Source: DASZIT01 sp963709665
GTDB taxonomy: Bacteria > Actinomycetota > Acidimicrobiia > Acidimicrobiales > RAAP-2
Length of the DNA stretch: 64,000 nt
Reading direction: 5' to 3'
Assembly: GCA_963709665.1 (NCBI GenBank)
Contig: CAVPWU010000007.1
Location: 1-64,000 of the forward strand
The position numbers and the translations under genes are program-made. Below the pieces are notes generated by a model. That model was given only the letters and a program-made list of their open reading frames with translations, did not search any database and had not been told where the DNA came from. Shown in pieces: positions 52,144-59,733 of this stretch; within the stretch, counting starts at the first letter, position 1; every line of letters begins with the position of its first letter.

Positions 52144-54138
52144 TCAGACGGCCGCCAGCCGACGGAGGGCCACGGCGATGTCCTGGCGGTCCGGGAGCCA
52201 CGCCTTCTCGAGTTCGGGGGCGTAGGGCGGAGGGGTGGCGGCCGCCCCCACCCGCTCGATGGGGGCGTCGAGGTCCCAGAACGCCTCCCGGGCCACCACG
52301 GCGGCGATCTCGGCGCCGATCCCGAAGGGGACCACCGCCTCGTGGGCGATGAGCAGCCGGCTGGTCTTGTGCACCGACTCGAGGATGGGCACCAGGTCGA
52401 GGGGCGCCACCGTCCGCAGGTCGATGACCTCGACGGAGATCCCGTCCCCGGCCACCTCCTCGGCGGCGGCCACCGCCTCGTGGACCATCCGGGACACCGA
52501 CACCACCGTGACGTCGGTCCCGGGCCGGACCACCGCCGACCTGCCGATCGGGACCAGGTGGTCGGCCGGCGGCTGGGGGCCCTTCATGCCGTAGAGGAGG
52601 CGGTTCTCGATGAAGATGACCGGGTTGGGGTCCTGGATGGCGGAGCGCAGCAGGCCGTAGGTGTCGGCGGGCGTCGACGGCATGACCACGGTCAGGCCGG
52701 GGACGTGGGCCAGCAGGGCCTCCAGGCTCTGCGAGTGCTGGCTCCCCGAGGAACGCCCGGCGCCGAACTGGGTCCGCACGGTCAGCGCCATCTCCGCCGC
52801 CCCGCCGGTCATGAACGGCAGCTTGGCCGCCTGGTTGAGCAGCTGGTCGAAGCAGACGCCGATGAAGTCGAGGTACATCACCTCCACCACCGGGCGCATC
52901 CCGGCCATGGCGGCACCGACGCCCAGCCCCAGGATGGCCGTCTCGGAGATCGGGGTGTCGCGGACCCGGTCCCCGAACTGGTCGCGCAGCCCGCGCATCA
53001 GCCCGAAGACGTTGCCGCCGTCCCCCACGTCGATGCCGGCCACGAAGACGCCGTCATCGGAGGTGAGCTCCGCCTCGAGGGCGGTGTGCACGGCGTCCAT
53101 GGTGCGGAAGACCGGGGCGTCGTCGGCCAGGGCGGCCGGCTCCTCCCGTTCCGGCCGGGGCCGCAGGACGAAGTGGTGCAACGTCGACGCCTCGGGGGCG
53201 GCGAACCCGCGGGCCTCCTCGACGGCCCGGTCGAGCTCGGCGGCCATCGACGCCTCCATGGCCTTCAGCACCTCGTCGTCGACGCCGGCGTGGCGGAGGC
53301 GGTCGGCGTGACGGAGGAGGGGATCGACGGCCTCCCACTCCCGGACCTCCTCCGGGGTCCGGTAGCGCTGGGGGTCGCCCTCGTAGTGGCCGTGCCACCG
53401 GTAGGTGGCCGCCTCGACGACCACCGGACCGTCGCCGGCGCGGACGGCGGTGACCACCTCGCGCATCACCGCCGCCGTCGCCGCCACGTCGTTCCCGTCC
53501 ACGCCCACGTGGCGGAGGCCGTAGCCCGCCGCCCGCTGCTCGAGCGAGGCGGCGTGCTGGGTGGACGCCGGGGAGAACTCGGCGTAGCCGTTGTTCTCGC
53601 AGAAGAAGACGGCCGGCACCTGCCACACGGCCGCCAGGTTGAGGGCCTCGTGGAAGGCGCCCTGGGTGGCGGCTCCGTCGCCGAAGAACGCCACGGCCAG
53701 CGAGCCGTCGGACCGGAGCTGGGCGGCCGTCGCCGCCCCCACCGCGATGGGCACGCCGGCGGCCACGATGCCGTTGGCCCCGAAGATCCCGATGGTGGGG
53801 TCGGCGATGTGCATGGAGCCGCCCCGGCCCCGGTTGGTGCCCCGGTCCTTGGCCATCAGCTCGGCGAACATCCCCAGCGGGTCCAGGCCCTTGGCCAGGC
53901 AGTGGCCGTGGCCGCGGTGGGTGGAGGTGATGACGTCGGCCGGTTGCAACGGCCAACAGGCGCCCACCGCCGAGGCCTCCTGGCCGATGGAGAGGTGCAC
54001 AAAGCCCGGCACTTCGCCATCGCGATAAAGTTCTGCCACTCGCTGTTCGAACCCGCGGATCAGGAGCATGCGGCGGTGCATCTCCAACAGGTCGTCATTG
54101 GAGAACTCCGGGTGCAGGTTTCGTTCGCTGGTCGCCAC
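52144..54138 (-). CDS. fused alpha-beta E1 component of a 2-oxoacid dehydrogenase-type complex
   Basis: This 664-residue thiamine-diphosphate enzyme joins E1-alpha (residues about 15-320; TPP motif GDGAATQGAFHEALNLAAVW ending in ENN at about 153-183) and E1-beta (about 345-664; RDTPISETAILGLGVGAAMA, TRTQFGAG-like RTQFGAGRSSGSQHSQSLEA). It would decarboxylate a 2-oxoacid or act on an acetoin-like substrate. No E2 or E3 gene is nearby, so partners are encoded elsewhere or it works alone. The GTG at 54138 follows TACACT by 7 nt, a leaderless start beside operator site C. Confidence 0.9.
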   Translation of the reverse strand: MATSERNLHPEFSNDDLLEMHRRMLLIRGFEQRVAELYRDGEVPGFVHLSIGQEASAVGACWPLQPADVITSTHRGHGHCLAKGLDPLGMFAELMAKDRGTNRGRGGSMHIADPTIGIFGANGIVAAGVPIAVGAATAAQLRSDGSLAVAFFGDGAATQGAFHEALNLAAVWQVPAVFFCENNGYAEFSPASTQHAASLEQRAAGYGLRHVGVDGNDVAATAAVMREVVTAVRAGDGPVVVEAATYRWHGHYEGDPQRYRTPEEVREWEAVDPLLRHADRLRHAGVDDEVLKAMEASMAAELDRAVEEARGFAAPEASTLHHFVLRPRPEREEPAALADDAPVFRTMDAVHTALEAELTSDDGVFVAGIDVGDGGNVFGLMRGLRDQFGDRVRDTPISETAILGLGVGAAMAGMRPVVEVMYLDFIGVCFDQLLNQAAKLPFMTGGAAEMALTVRTQFGAGRSSGSQHSQSLEALLAHVPGLTVVMPSTPADTYGLLRSAIQDPNPVIFIENRLLYGMKGPQPPADHLVPIGRSAVVRPGTDVTVVSVSRMVHEAVAAAEEVAGDGISVEVIDLRTVAPLDLVPILESVHKTSRLLIAHEAVVPFGIGAEIAAVVAREAFWDLDAPIERVGAAATPPPYAPELEKAWLPDRQDIAVALRRLAAV

Positions 54139-54148
54139 GGCTTACAGT

Positions 54149-54164
54149 GTACTGGTCGGTACAA
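54149..54164 (-). promoter_or_regulatory. TetR-type operator (site C) between E1 and SDR genes
   Basis: On the minus strand this reads TTGTACCGACCAGTAC, identical to site A in its first 11 bases (core ACCG-AC-CAGT). Its left end overlaps TACACT (54151-54146), the leaderless -10 of the E1 gene. Confidence 0.75.
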
Positions 54165-54178
54165 AGAGGGGCAGAGCG

Positions 54179-54256
54179 ATGACGGATTCGATCGACATCC
54201 CCGACTCGTCGGCAGCTACGACGGCCGGGGCTGACCGCAGACCCGGGTACCCATGA
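54179..54256 (+). CDS. 25-residue mini-ORF coupled to SDR gene
   Basis: ATG at 54179 follows GAGGGG and opens MTDSIDIPDSSAATTAG; the TGA at 54254-54256 overlaps the ATG of the SDR gene (ATGA). It may be a leader that couples translation to the SDR. Chance occurrence in GC-rich DNA is the alternative. Confidence 0.4.
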   Translation: MTDSIDIPDSSAATTAGADRRPGYP

Positions 54257-55005
54257 GATCGGCCCGACGGGTGGTGGCCATCACCGGGGCGGGGGGCGCC
54301 CTGGGTGCCGCCATCTCCCAGCAGCTGGCGGGCGAGCCCGCCACCGACCTGGTGCTCAGCGACGTCAGCCCGTCGTCCCTCGAGAAGACGGTGGCCAGCC
54401 TCCCCTACGCCGCCGGGGCGGGGGCGGTGGAGATGGTCCTGGCCGATGTCAGCCAGTTCGATCAGGTGGAGGCGGTGATCGCCCGCACCGTCGAACGGTT
54501 CGGCCGCCTCGACGTGCTGATCAACAACGCCGGAGTGCTCTCCCCCAACGGCCGGATCCACAACCTCACCACCGAGGACTGGGAGCGGTCGTTCCGGATC
54601 AACGTCATGGGCTCGGTCAACGGCATCAAGGCGGCGGTGGCGGTGATGCGCCCCCAGAAGTCGGGGTCGATCATCCTGACGGCGTCGGTCTCCGGGCTCA
54701 CCGCCTGGTCCCACGCCGCGCCCTACTGCGCCACCAAGGCGGCGGTCATCCAGCTGGCCAAGGTGGCGGCCGTGGAGTACGCCCGCGACGGGATCCGGGT
54801 CAACTGCGTGTGCCCGGGAACCTTCCGGTCGGCGATCCACGAGGACCTGCCGCCCAAGGCGCTGGTGGAGGTGGCCAAGCGGCATCCCCTGGGGATCGGT
54901 GGTGCCACCGACATCGTGGGCGCCTACTCCTACCTGGCCAGCGACGCCTCGAGCTGGACGACCGGCTCGGCGATGGTGGTCGACGGCGGGTACTCGGCTC
55001 CCTGA
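54253..55005 (+). CDS. short-chain dehydrogenase/reductase
   Basis: This 250-residue classical SDR reads RVVAITGAGGALGAAISQQL, then DVLINNAGVLSPNGRI, Ser in ILTASVSGLTAWSHAAPYCA with YCATK (Tyr-X3-Lys), and SWTTGSAMVVDGGYSAP at the end. It is an NAD(P)-dependent alcohol/ketone oxidoreductase of unknown substrate. It belongs to the plus-strand side of operator site C. The methyltransferase gene follows after 69 bp and may not be part of the same unit. Confidence 0.92.
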   Translation: MRSARRVVAITGAGGALGAAISQQLAGEPATDLVLSDVSPSSLEKTVASLPYAAGAGAVEMVLADVSQFDQVEAVIARTVERFGRLDVLINNAGVLSPNGRIHNLTTEDWERSFRINVMGSVNGIKAAVAVMRPQKSGSIILTASVSGLTAWSHAAPYCATKAAVIQLAKVAAVEYARDGIRVNCVCPGTFRSAIHEDLPPKALVEVAKRHPLGIGGATDIVGAYSYLASDASSWTTGSAMVVDGGYSAP

Positions 55006-55074
55006 CCGGTTCCCGGCACCGCCCGGTACCCTCGGACCCTGAGCCACCGACGGCCGGGAGGAGGACCTGAGCAG

Positions 55075-55782
55075 ATGTCGGGGAGCATGGACGGGCCGGA
55101 CGACGGGGTGGGCGTCCACCAGGACGGGGACGGGCACCGGCGCCACCATCCCGAGGCACCGGACGGGACCACGGCGGCGTTCTGGGAGCGGCTGTACACG
55201 GAGCGGGGGCAGCGCTGGTCGGGTCGCCCCAACCAGCGCCTGGTGGAGGTGGCCGGCGACCTCCCGCCCGGGCGGGCCCTCGACCTGGGGTGCGGGGAGG
55301 GAGGTGACGCCGTGTGGCTGGCCCGCCGGGGGTGGGCGGTGACCGCGGTCGACGTCTCCCCCACCGCCCTCGGCCGGCTGGCCACCTCCGCCCAGGCGGA
55401 GGGCGTGGCCGACCGGGTCACCACCGTGCTCATCGACCTGGCCACCGGCTTCCCCGACGTCCCCGAGGGTGGGTGGGACCTGGTGTCGGCGCAGTTCTTC
55501 CAGAGCACCATCGACCTGCCCCGTGCCGCCATCCTGCGCCGGGGGGCGGCGGCCACCGCCCGGGGCGGCCTCCTCCTGGTCGTCGAGCACGGGGAGGCCC
55601 CGCCCGGGTCCCACCACCACGACGCGGTCTTCCCCACCGTCGAGGAGACCCTGGCCGAGCTGGCCCTCCCCGAGGGGCAGTGGACGCCGGTGCGGGTCGA
55701 GCGGTCGGTCCGCGAGGCGGTCACCCCCGACGGCGAGTGGGGCGAGTTGGTCGACAACGTCCTGGCGCTGCGCCGGGAGTGA
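55075..55782 (+). CDS. class I SAM-dependent methyltransferase
   Basis: This 235-residue Rossmann-fold methyltransferase has motif I ALDLGCGEGGDAVWLARRGW, VTAVDVSPTALGRL and a TehB/ThiopurineMT-like FWERLYTERGQRWSGRPN start. A histidine- and aspartate-rich N-terminus precedes it (HQDGDGHRRHHPEAPD), possibly metal-binding. The target is unknown; this group often detoxifies small molecules or oxyanions. An ATG at 55075 or 55087 is possible. Confidence 0.87.
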   Translation: MSGSMDGPDDGVGVHQDGDGHRRHHPEAPDGTTAAFWERLYTERGQRWSGRPNQRLVEVAGDLPPGRALDLGCGEGGDAVWLARRGWAVTAVDVSPTALGRLATSAQAEGVADRVTTVLIDLATGFPDVPEGGWDLVSAQFFQSTIDLPRAAILRRGAAATARGGLLLVVEHGEAPPGSHHHDAVFPTVEETLAELALPEGQWTPVRVERSVREAVTPDGEWGELVDNVLALRRE

Positions 55783-55793
55783 GCCGCCGTCGT

Positions 55794-56069
55794 TCAGCTC
55801 CGGAAACGCAGCCTCACCTGGATGACCGTGCTGACCGCCACCACGGCGGAGACGGCGACCAGCCACTCCACCGCCCTCCGCCCGACTCCGTCGCCGGTCC
55901 GCCAGAGGAGCGGACCGGCGGTGGCGACCAGCGCCACTGTGAGCAGCTGGACGGCGGTCTCCCCGGCCGAGCGGTCGTCCCAGCGGCCCGTACAGACCAG
56001 ACGGACCCGGTCTCGACGGCGGGGGACGTCCGCCCGGGTGAGGACCCGGGGCGGGCGCACCGCCGGCAT
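55794..56069 (-). CDS. small membrane protein with two transmembrane segments
   Basis: This 91-residue protein has a basic N-terminal half (MPAVRPPRVLTRADVPRRRD) and two hydrophobic segments, AVQLLTVALVATAGPLL and VEWLVAVSAVVAVSTVI, with a basic end. It lies 88 bp downstream of the TetR gene on the same strand. No family is recognised. The frame is open further upstream, so the true start is uncertain. Confidence 0.5.
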   Translation of the reverse strand: MPAVRPPRVLTRADVPRRRDRVRLVCTGRWDDRSAGETAVQLLTVALVATAGPLLWRTGDGVGRRAVEWLVAVSAVVAVSTVIQVRLRFRS

Positions 56070-56157
56070 CGGCTCGAGGCCGGACCACGAGGTCGCCGGC
56101 GGGTCCTCCCCCCACCCGGAGGGTACGCCGCCCCCGGCACCGGGGGCCCCACCGTTC

Positions 56158-56784
56158 TCACCCGTCCGCCCCGGTGGTGGCGATCCCCTGCATGAACACC
56201 TCGGCGAACGGCCTGGCCACATCCCGGGCCGACAGCGGACCACCGGGCTTCAGCCACAGGTAGGTGTAGTTGTACATCCCCAGCCAGGCCAGGGCGGTCA
56301 ACCGGGGGTCGAGGGGCCGGAACTCACCGGAGTCGATCCCGGCCTGGAGGACCCGCTCCACCCGGTGCTCGTACTCCCGCCGGCGCCCCCGGAACTTCTC
56401 GGCCCGCTCGCCGGTCAGGGCGGGGAACTCGTGGAGGAAGACCCACACATGGTCGGGGTAGCGGTGGATGACATCGAGGAGCTCGTCGCCGAGCCGGGCC
56501 AGCTGGTGGGGAGCCGGGCCGCCGCCCTGGGCCACCCGGTCGGCGCCGAGCAGCACCTCGTCCATCACCCGGTCGTGGATGGCGGCGAGGAGCTCCTCCT
56601 TGGAGCCGATGTAGTGGTAGAGGGCGCCCTTGCCCAGGTCGTTGGCCACGCAGAGCTCGGTCATGCCGGTGGCGTGGTACCCGCGCTGGGCGAAGACGAC
56701 CGCCGAGGCGTCGATGATCGCCTCCCGACGCTCCTGCCACTTGGCGCTACGGCGAGAGTCGCTGCTCACCTCGGTCTGGGTCAC
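56158..56784 (-). CDS. TetR-family regulator (KstR2-like), candidate master of the island
   Basis: This 208-residue regulator has the HTH IIDASAVVFAQRGYHATGMTE LCVANDLGKGALYHYIGSKE and a C-terminal domain ending LAWLGMYNYTYLWLKPGGPL. That ending resembles KstR2-type TetR proteins that sense CoA thioesters (from memory; moderate). The GTG at 56784 follows GGAGGGGGG and overlaps the TGA of a 14-residue mini-ORF. Operator site D lies in its own promoter and the same motif recurs at the other island promoters, so it is the best candidate repressor. That link is inferred. Confidence 0.88.
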   Translation of the reverse strand: MTQTEVSSDSRRSAKWQERREAIIDASAVVFAQRGYHATGMTELCVANDLGKGALYHYIGSKEELLAAIHDRVMDEVLLGADRVAQGGGPAPHQLARLGDELLDVIHRYPDHVWVFLHEFPALTGERAEKFRGRRREYEHRVERVLQAGIDSGEFRPLDPRLTALAWLGMYNYTYLWLKPGGPLSARDVARPFAEVFMQGIATTGADG

Positions 56785-56825
56785 CGACGTCCCCCCTCCG
56801 ATCCTCTGCGGCTCCGTGCGGGCAT
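56781..56825 (-). CDS. 14-residue mini-ORF coupled to tetR
   Basis: ATG at 56825 encodes MPARSRRGSEGGRR; its TGA overlaps the GTG of the TetR gene (GTGA). GGGAGG lies 11 nt upstream, or 8 nt before an in-frame GTG at 56828. It is probably a leader only. Confidence 0.35.
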   Translation of the reverse strand: MPARSRRGSEGGRR

Positions 56826-56853
56826 CACTGCGCCGACCTCCCGATCTGTAGGA

Positions 56854-56869
56854 TGACTGGTCGGTACAA
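56854..56869 (-). promoter_or_regulatory. TetR-type operator (site D) between tetR and acyl-CoA synthetase
   Basis: On the minus strand this reads TTGTACCGACCAGTCA, matching site C at the first 14 positions. It lies in the divergent gap between the TetR gene and the acyl-CoA synthetase operon and would allow autoregulation. Confidence 0.75.
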
Positions 56870-56898
56870 GTGTGTCACGACTCGGGAGGGACGCCGGG

Positions 56899-56958
56899 GT
56901 GGTCATCCGAATCCGCTGGTCACCATGGGCGGCCCCCGTCGACGGGGCCCGACGATGA
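56899..56958 (+). CDS. 19-residue mini-ORF coupled to acyl-CoA synthetase
   Basis: GTG at 56899 has GGGAGG about 9 nt upstream and encodes MVIRIRWSPWAAPVDGARR. Its TGA (56956-56958) overlaps the ATG of the synthetase gene (ATGA), which itself has no ribosome-binding site. Translational coupling is therefore a reasonable explanation for that start. Confidence 0.45.
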   Translation: MVIRIRWSPWAAPVDGARR

Positions 56959-58502
56959 CCTCCCCGCCGACCATGCGGTCGGACCTCAACTGGTTCGCCG
57001 TCCTGGCCCACCACGCGGTCCGGACACCGGAGAAGGCCCTCACCGTGTTCGAGGGCGGGACCCTCACCTACGGAGAGATGGAACGGCGGTCCACGGCCCT
57101 GGCCGGCGGCCTCGCCGAGCGGGGTGTGGGTCGGGGGGACGTGGTCGGGCTCCTCTCGTACAACTGCCCGGAGTTCCTCGAGACCATCTTTGCCACCAGC
57201 TACCTCGGCGCCGTGGTGATGCCCATCAACTGGCGCCTGGCGGCGTCGGAGATCCGGTACATCCTCGAGCACTCCGAGGCCCGCGCCCTGGTGTGCGGCG
57301 ACAACTTGGTGGAGGTGGCCGACGAGGCCACCCGGGGGTTGGAGGCCGGCCTGGTCCGCGCCTGCATCGGTCCCCGCTCTCCGGACGGATGGGAGGCCTT
57401 CGCCGACCTGCGGCGCACGACGACCGGGGGGAAGGCGGCCGTCGTGGCCGCCGACGACGTCCACCGCCTGATGTACACCTCGGGGACCACCGGGCGTCCC
57501 AAGGGCGTGATGATCACCCATGCCAACCTGGCCTGGAAGAACACCGCCCACCTCGTCGAGTTCGGCTACACCGGTGCGGACCTGGGGGTGGTCTGTGGCC
57601 CGCTCTACCATGTCGGTGCCCTGGACCTCACCACCACCTCGCTGATCGCCGCCGGGGCCACCGTCATCATCCACCGGTCGTTCGACGCCGCCCAGGTGGT
57701 GGACGAGCTCGAGCGGTCGCGTGCCACCACCGTCTGGCTCGCCCCGGCCATGGTCAACGCCATCATGGCGCTGCCCGACATCGAGCAGCGCGACCTGTCG
57801 TCGGTCCGCCTGATCATCAACGGCGGGGAGAAGATGCCGATCCCGCTCATCGAGCGGATCGGGCGCACCTTCCCCTCCGCCTGGTTCGCCGACGCCTACG
57901 GGCTCACCGAGACGGTGTCCGGCGACACCTTCCTCGACCGGGACAGCCTGGTGACCAAGCTGGGCAGCGTCGGGCGCCCCTGCCTCTACCTCGAGCTCGA
58001 CATCTGGGACGAACAGGGCGACTCGGTGGCTCCCGGCCAGCGGGGGGAGATCGTCATGCGGGGCCCCAAGGTGTTCAAGGGCTACTGGCGGGACCCGGAC
58101 GCCACCGCCACCGCCTTCGCCGGCGGCTGGTTCCACACCGGGGACATCGGTGTCCGCGACGAGGACGGCTACCTCTTCATCGTCGACCGGCTCAAGGACA
58201 TGATCGTGTCGGGGGGCGAGAACATCGCCAGCTCGGAGGTCGAGCGGGTGCTCTACGAGTACGACGGCGTGCTCGAGGTCGCCGTGGTGGGCCGTCCGGA
58301 CGACCGGTGGGGCGAGGTGCCCGAGGCGTTCGTGGTGCTGCGCCCGGACGCCACCCCCTCCCCCGACGCCCTTCTCGAGCACTGCCGCGGCCAGCTGGCC
58401 AAGTTCAAGGTGCCCCGGGAGATCACCTTCCTCGATGCCCTGCCCCGCAACCCGTCGGGCAAGGTCCTCAAGCGCGAGCTCCGGGACGCACGACCGGACT
58501 GA
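56955..58502 (+). CDS. acyl-CoA synthetase (AMP-binding, FadD-like)
   Basis: This 515-residue ANL-superfamily ligase activates a carboxylic acid as its CoA thioester through an acyl-AMP. P-loop MYTSGTTGRPKGVM, FADAYGLTETVSGD, GWFHTGDIGVRDEDGYLFIV and PRNPSGKVLKREL (catalytic Lys) are present. It begins at an ATG coupled to a mini-ORF. It probably supplies the CoA ester that starts the island's catabolic route, and that ester could be the TetR ligand. Both roles are inferred. Confidence 0.92.
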   Translation: MTSPPTMRSDLNWFAVLAHHAVRTPEKALTVFEGGTLTYGEMERRSTALAGGLAERGVGRGDVVGLLSYNCPEFLETIFATSYLGAVVMPINWRLAASEIRYILEHSEARALVCGDNLVEVADEATRGLEAGLVRACIGPRSPDGWEAFADLRRTTTGGKAAVVAADDVHRLMYTSGTTGRPKGVMITHANLAWKNTAHLVEFGYTGADLGVVCGPLYHVGALDLTTTSLIAAGATVIIHRSFDAAQVVDELERSRATTVWLAPAMVNAIMALPDIEQRDLSSVRLIINGGEKMPIPLIERIGRTFPSAWFADAYGLTETVSGDTFLDRDSLVTKLGSVGRPCLYLELDIWDEQGDSVAPGQRGEIVMRGPKVFKGYWRDPDATATAFAGGWFHTGDIGVRDEDGYLFIVDRLKDMIVSGGENIASSEVERVLYEYDGVLEVAVVGRPDDRWGEVPEAFVVLRPDATPSPDALLEHCRGQLAKFKVPREITFLDALPRNPSGKVLKRELRDARPD

Positions 58503-58622
58503 CCGGGCCCCGGCGTCCCGGCGTCGGCGATTCCCGTGGTCATGGCGGTCTGCGGGTAACCTCGGCGTTGGATCGCCGGGAAGCCTGGTCGGCACGATGA
58601 TCGATGGCGTCGAGGAGCCGAC

Positions 58623-58715
58623 ATGGGTCACCAGCAAGCACGAGCGCACCGGGTGGTTGCCCGTCCCGGCCGGCACCGTCCGGTGCGGGCGCCGATCGGC
58701 GTGCGCACCCGGTGA
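58623..58715 (+). CDS. 30-residue arginine-rich mini-ORF coupled to antiporter gene
   Basis: ATG at 58623 follows GAGGAG with a 6-nt gap. It encodes a basic peptide beginning MGHQQARAHRVVARPGRHRP, and its TGA overlaps the GTG at 58712 (GTGA). The composition is not protein-like, so it is likely a leader or chance. Confidence 0.35.
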   Translation: MGHQQARAHRVVARPGRHRPVRAPIGVRTR

Positions 58716-59713
58716 CCGTCGCCGGGTCCTCCGTCGCCTTCGCGGTGGGGGCGGTGGTCTCCCTGGCCACCAGTTGGCTGCTGGTCTCCCGCCTCGAGCG
58801 CATCGGCAAGCGGGTGGGCATGTCCGAGGCCCTGCTCGGAGTGGTGGCCGCCCTGGCCGCCGACGCTCCGGAGATCACCGCCTCGATCACCGCCCTCAGC
58901 CACCATCAGCACGCGGTGGGGACCGGCGTCACCATCGGGTCGAACGTCTTCAACCTGGCGGCGCTGCTCGGCCTGGGGGCGGTGGTGGCCGGGCGGATCG
59001 ACCTCCACCGGAAGGTGGTGGTGCTGGGTGGGGCGATCGGCCTGGTCATCGGGGTGATCAGCCTGGGAGCGGTGACCGGGGCGGTCAGCATCGGGGTCGC
59101 CCTGGCCCTGGCCCTGGTGGTGTTCGTTCCCTACGTGGCCGTCCTGGCCCTCGTGCACTTCGACCTGAGCCGGTTCGGGGTCCACCTCCGGTGGGCCCGC
59201 TGGCTGACCGAAGCCGTCGAGGAGGAGGAGAGCGAGCTGGAGCCGGCCATCCATCCCCCCCGCGGGACCCCGGTCGACCTGGTGGTGGCGGTGGCCGCCC
59301 TGATCATCGTGGTGGCGGCCAGCGTGGCCATGGAGATGGGGGCCTCGACGTTGGGCACCCACTTCGGGGTGCCGGAGATCGTGACCGGTGCGCTGGTCCT
59401 GGCCGCCGTCACCAGCCTCCCCAATGCGGTGGCCGCCATCTACCTGGCCCGCCGGGGTCTGGGCGCCGCCACCTGGAGTACCTCGCTCAACTCCAACGTC
59501 ATCAACATCATCGCCGGCTTCCTGCTCCCGGCCTTCTTCATCGGCCTGAGCTCGTCCTCGGCATCGGGGCTGCTGGTGGTCTCCTGGTACGTCGGCCTGA
59601 CCGCGGTGGTGGTGGGGCTCGCCTACGCCGGGCGGGGCCTCGGCCGGCTGTCGGGCTGGCTGATCATGGCCCTCTACGGCGCCTTCGTGATCGCGCTGCT
59701 GGCCATCGCCTGA
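58712..59713 (+). CDS. Na+/Ca2+ exchanger-type (CaCA superfamily) membrane protein
   Basis: This 333-residue protein has about ten transmembrane segments in two inverted halves. Each half carries an alpha-repeat: VVAALAADAPEITASITALS with TIGSNVFNLAALLG in the first, and LAAVTSLPNAVAAIYLARRG with SLNSNVINIIAGF in the second. A hydrophilic acidic loop (AVEEEESELEP) joins them. The fold exchanges Ca2+ or another cation for Na+ or H+. The acidic residue of the first repeat is kept as Asp/Glu (DAPE), while the second has LPN, so ion specificity is unclear. A start at 58604 would be 36 residues longer. Confidence 0.87.
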   Translation: MTVAGSSVAFAVGAVVSLATSWLLVSRLERIGKRVGMSEALLGVVAALAADAPEITASITALSHHQHAVGTGVTIGSNVFNLAALLGLGAVVAGRIDLHRKVVVLGGAIGLVIGVISLGAVTGAVSIGVALALALVVFVPYVAVLALVHFDLSRFGVHLRWARWLTEAVEEEESELEPAIHPPRGTPVDLVVAVAALIIVVAASVAMEMGASTLGTHFGVPEIVTGALVLAAVTSLPNAVAAIYLARRGLGAATWSTSLNSNVINIIAGFLLPAFFIGLSSSSASGLLVVSWYVGLTAVVVGLAYAGRGLGRLSGWLIMALYGAFVIALLAIA

Positions 59714-59733
59714 CGGCCGGCCGCCGGGCCGGC

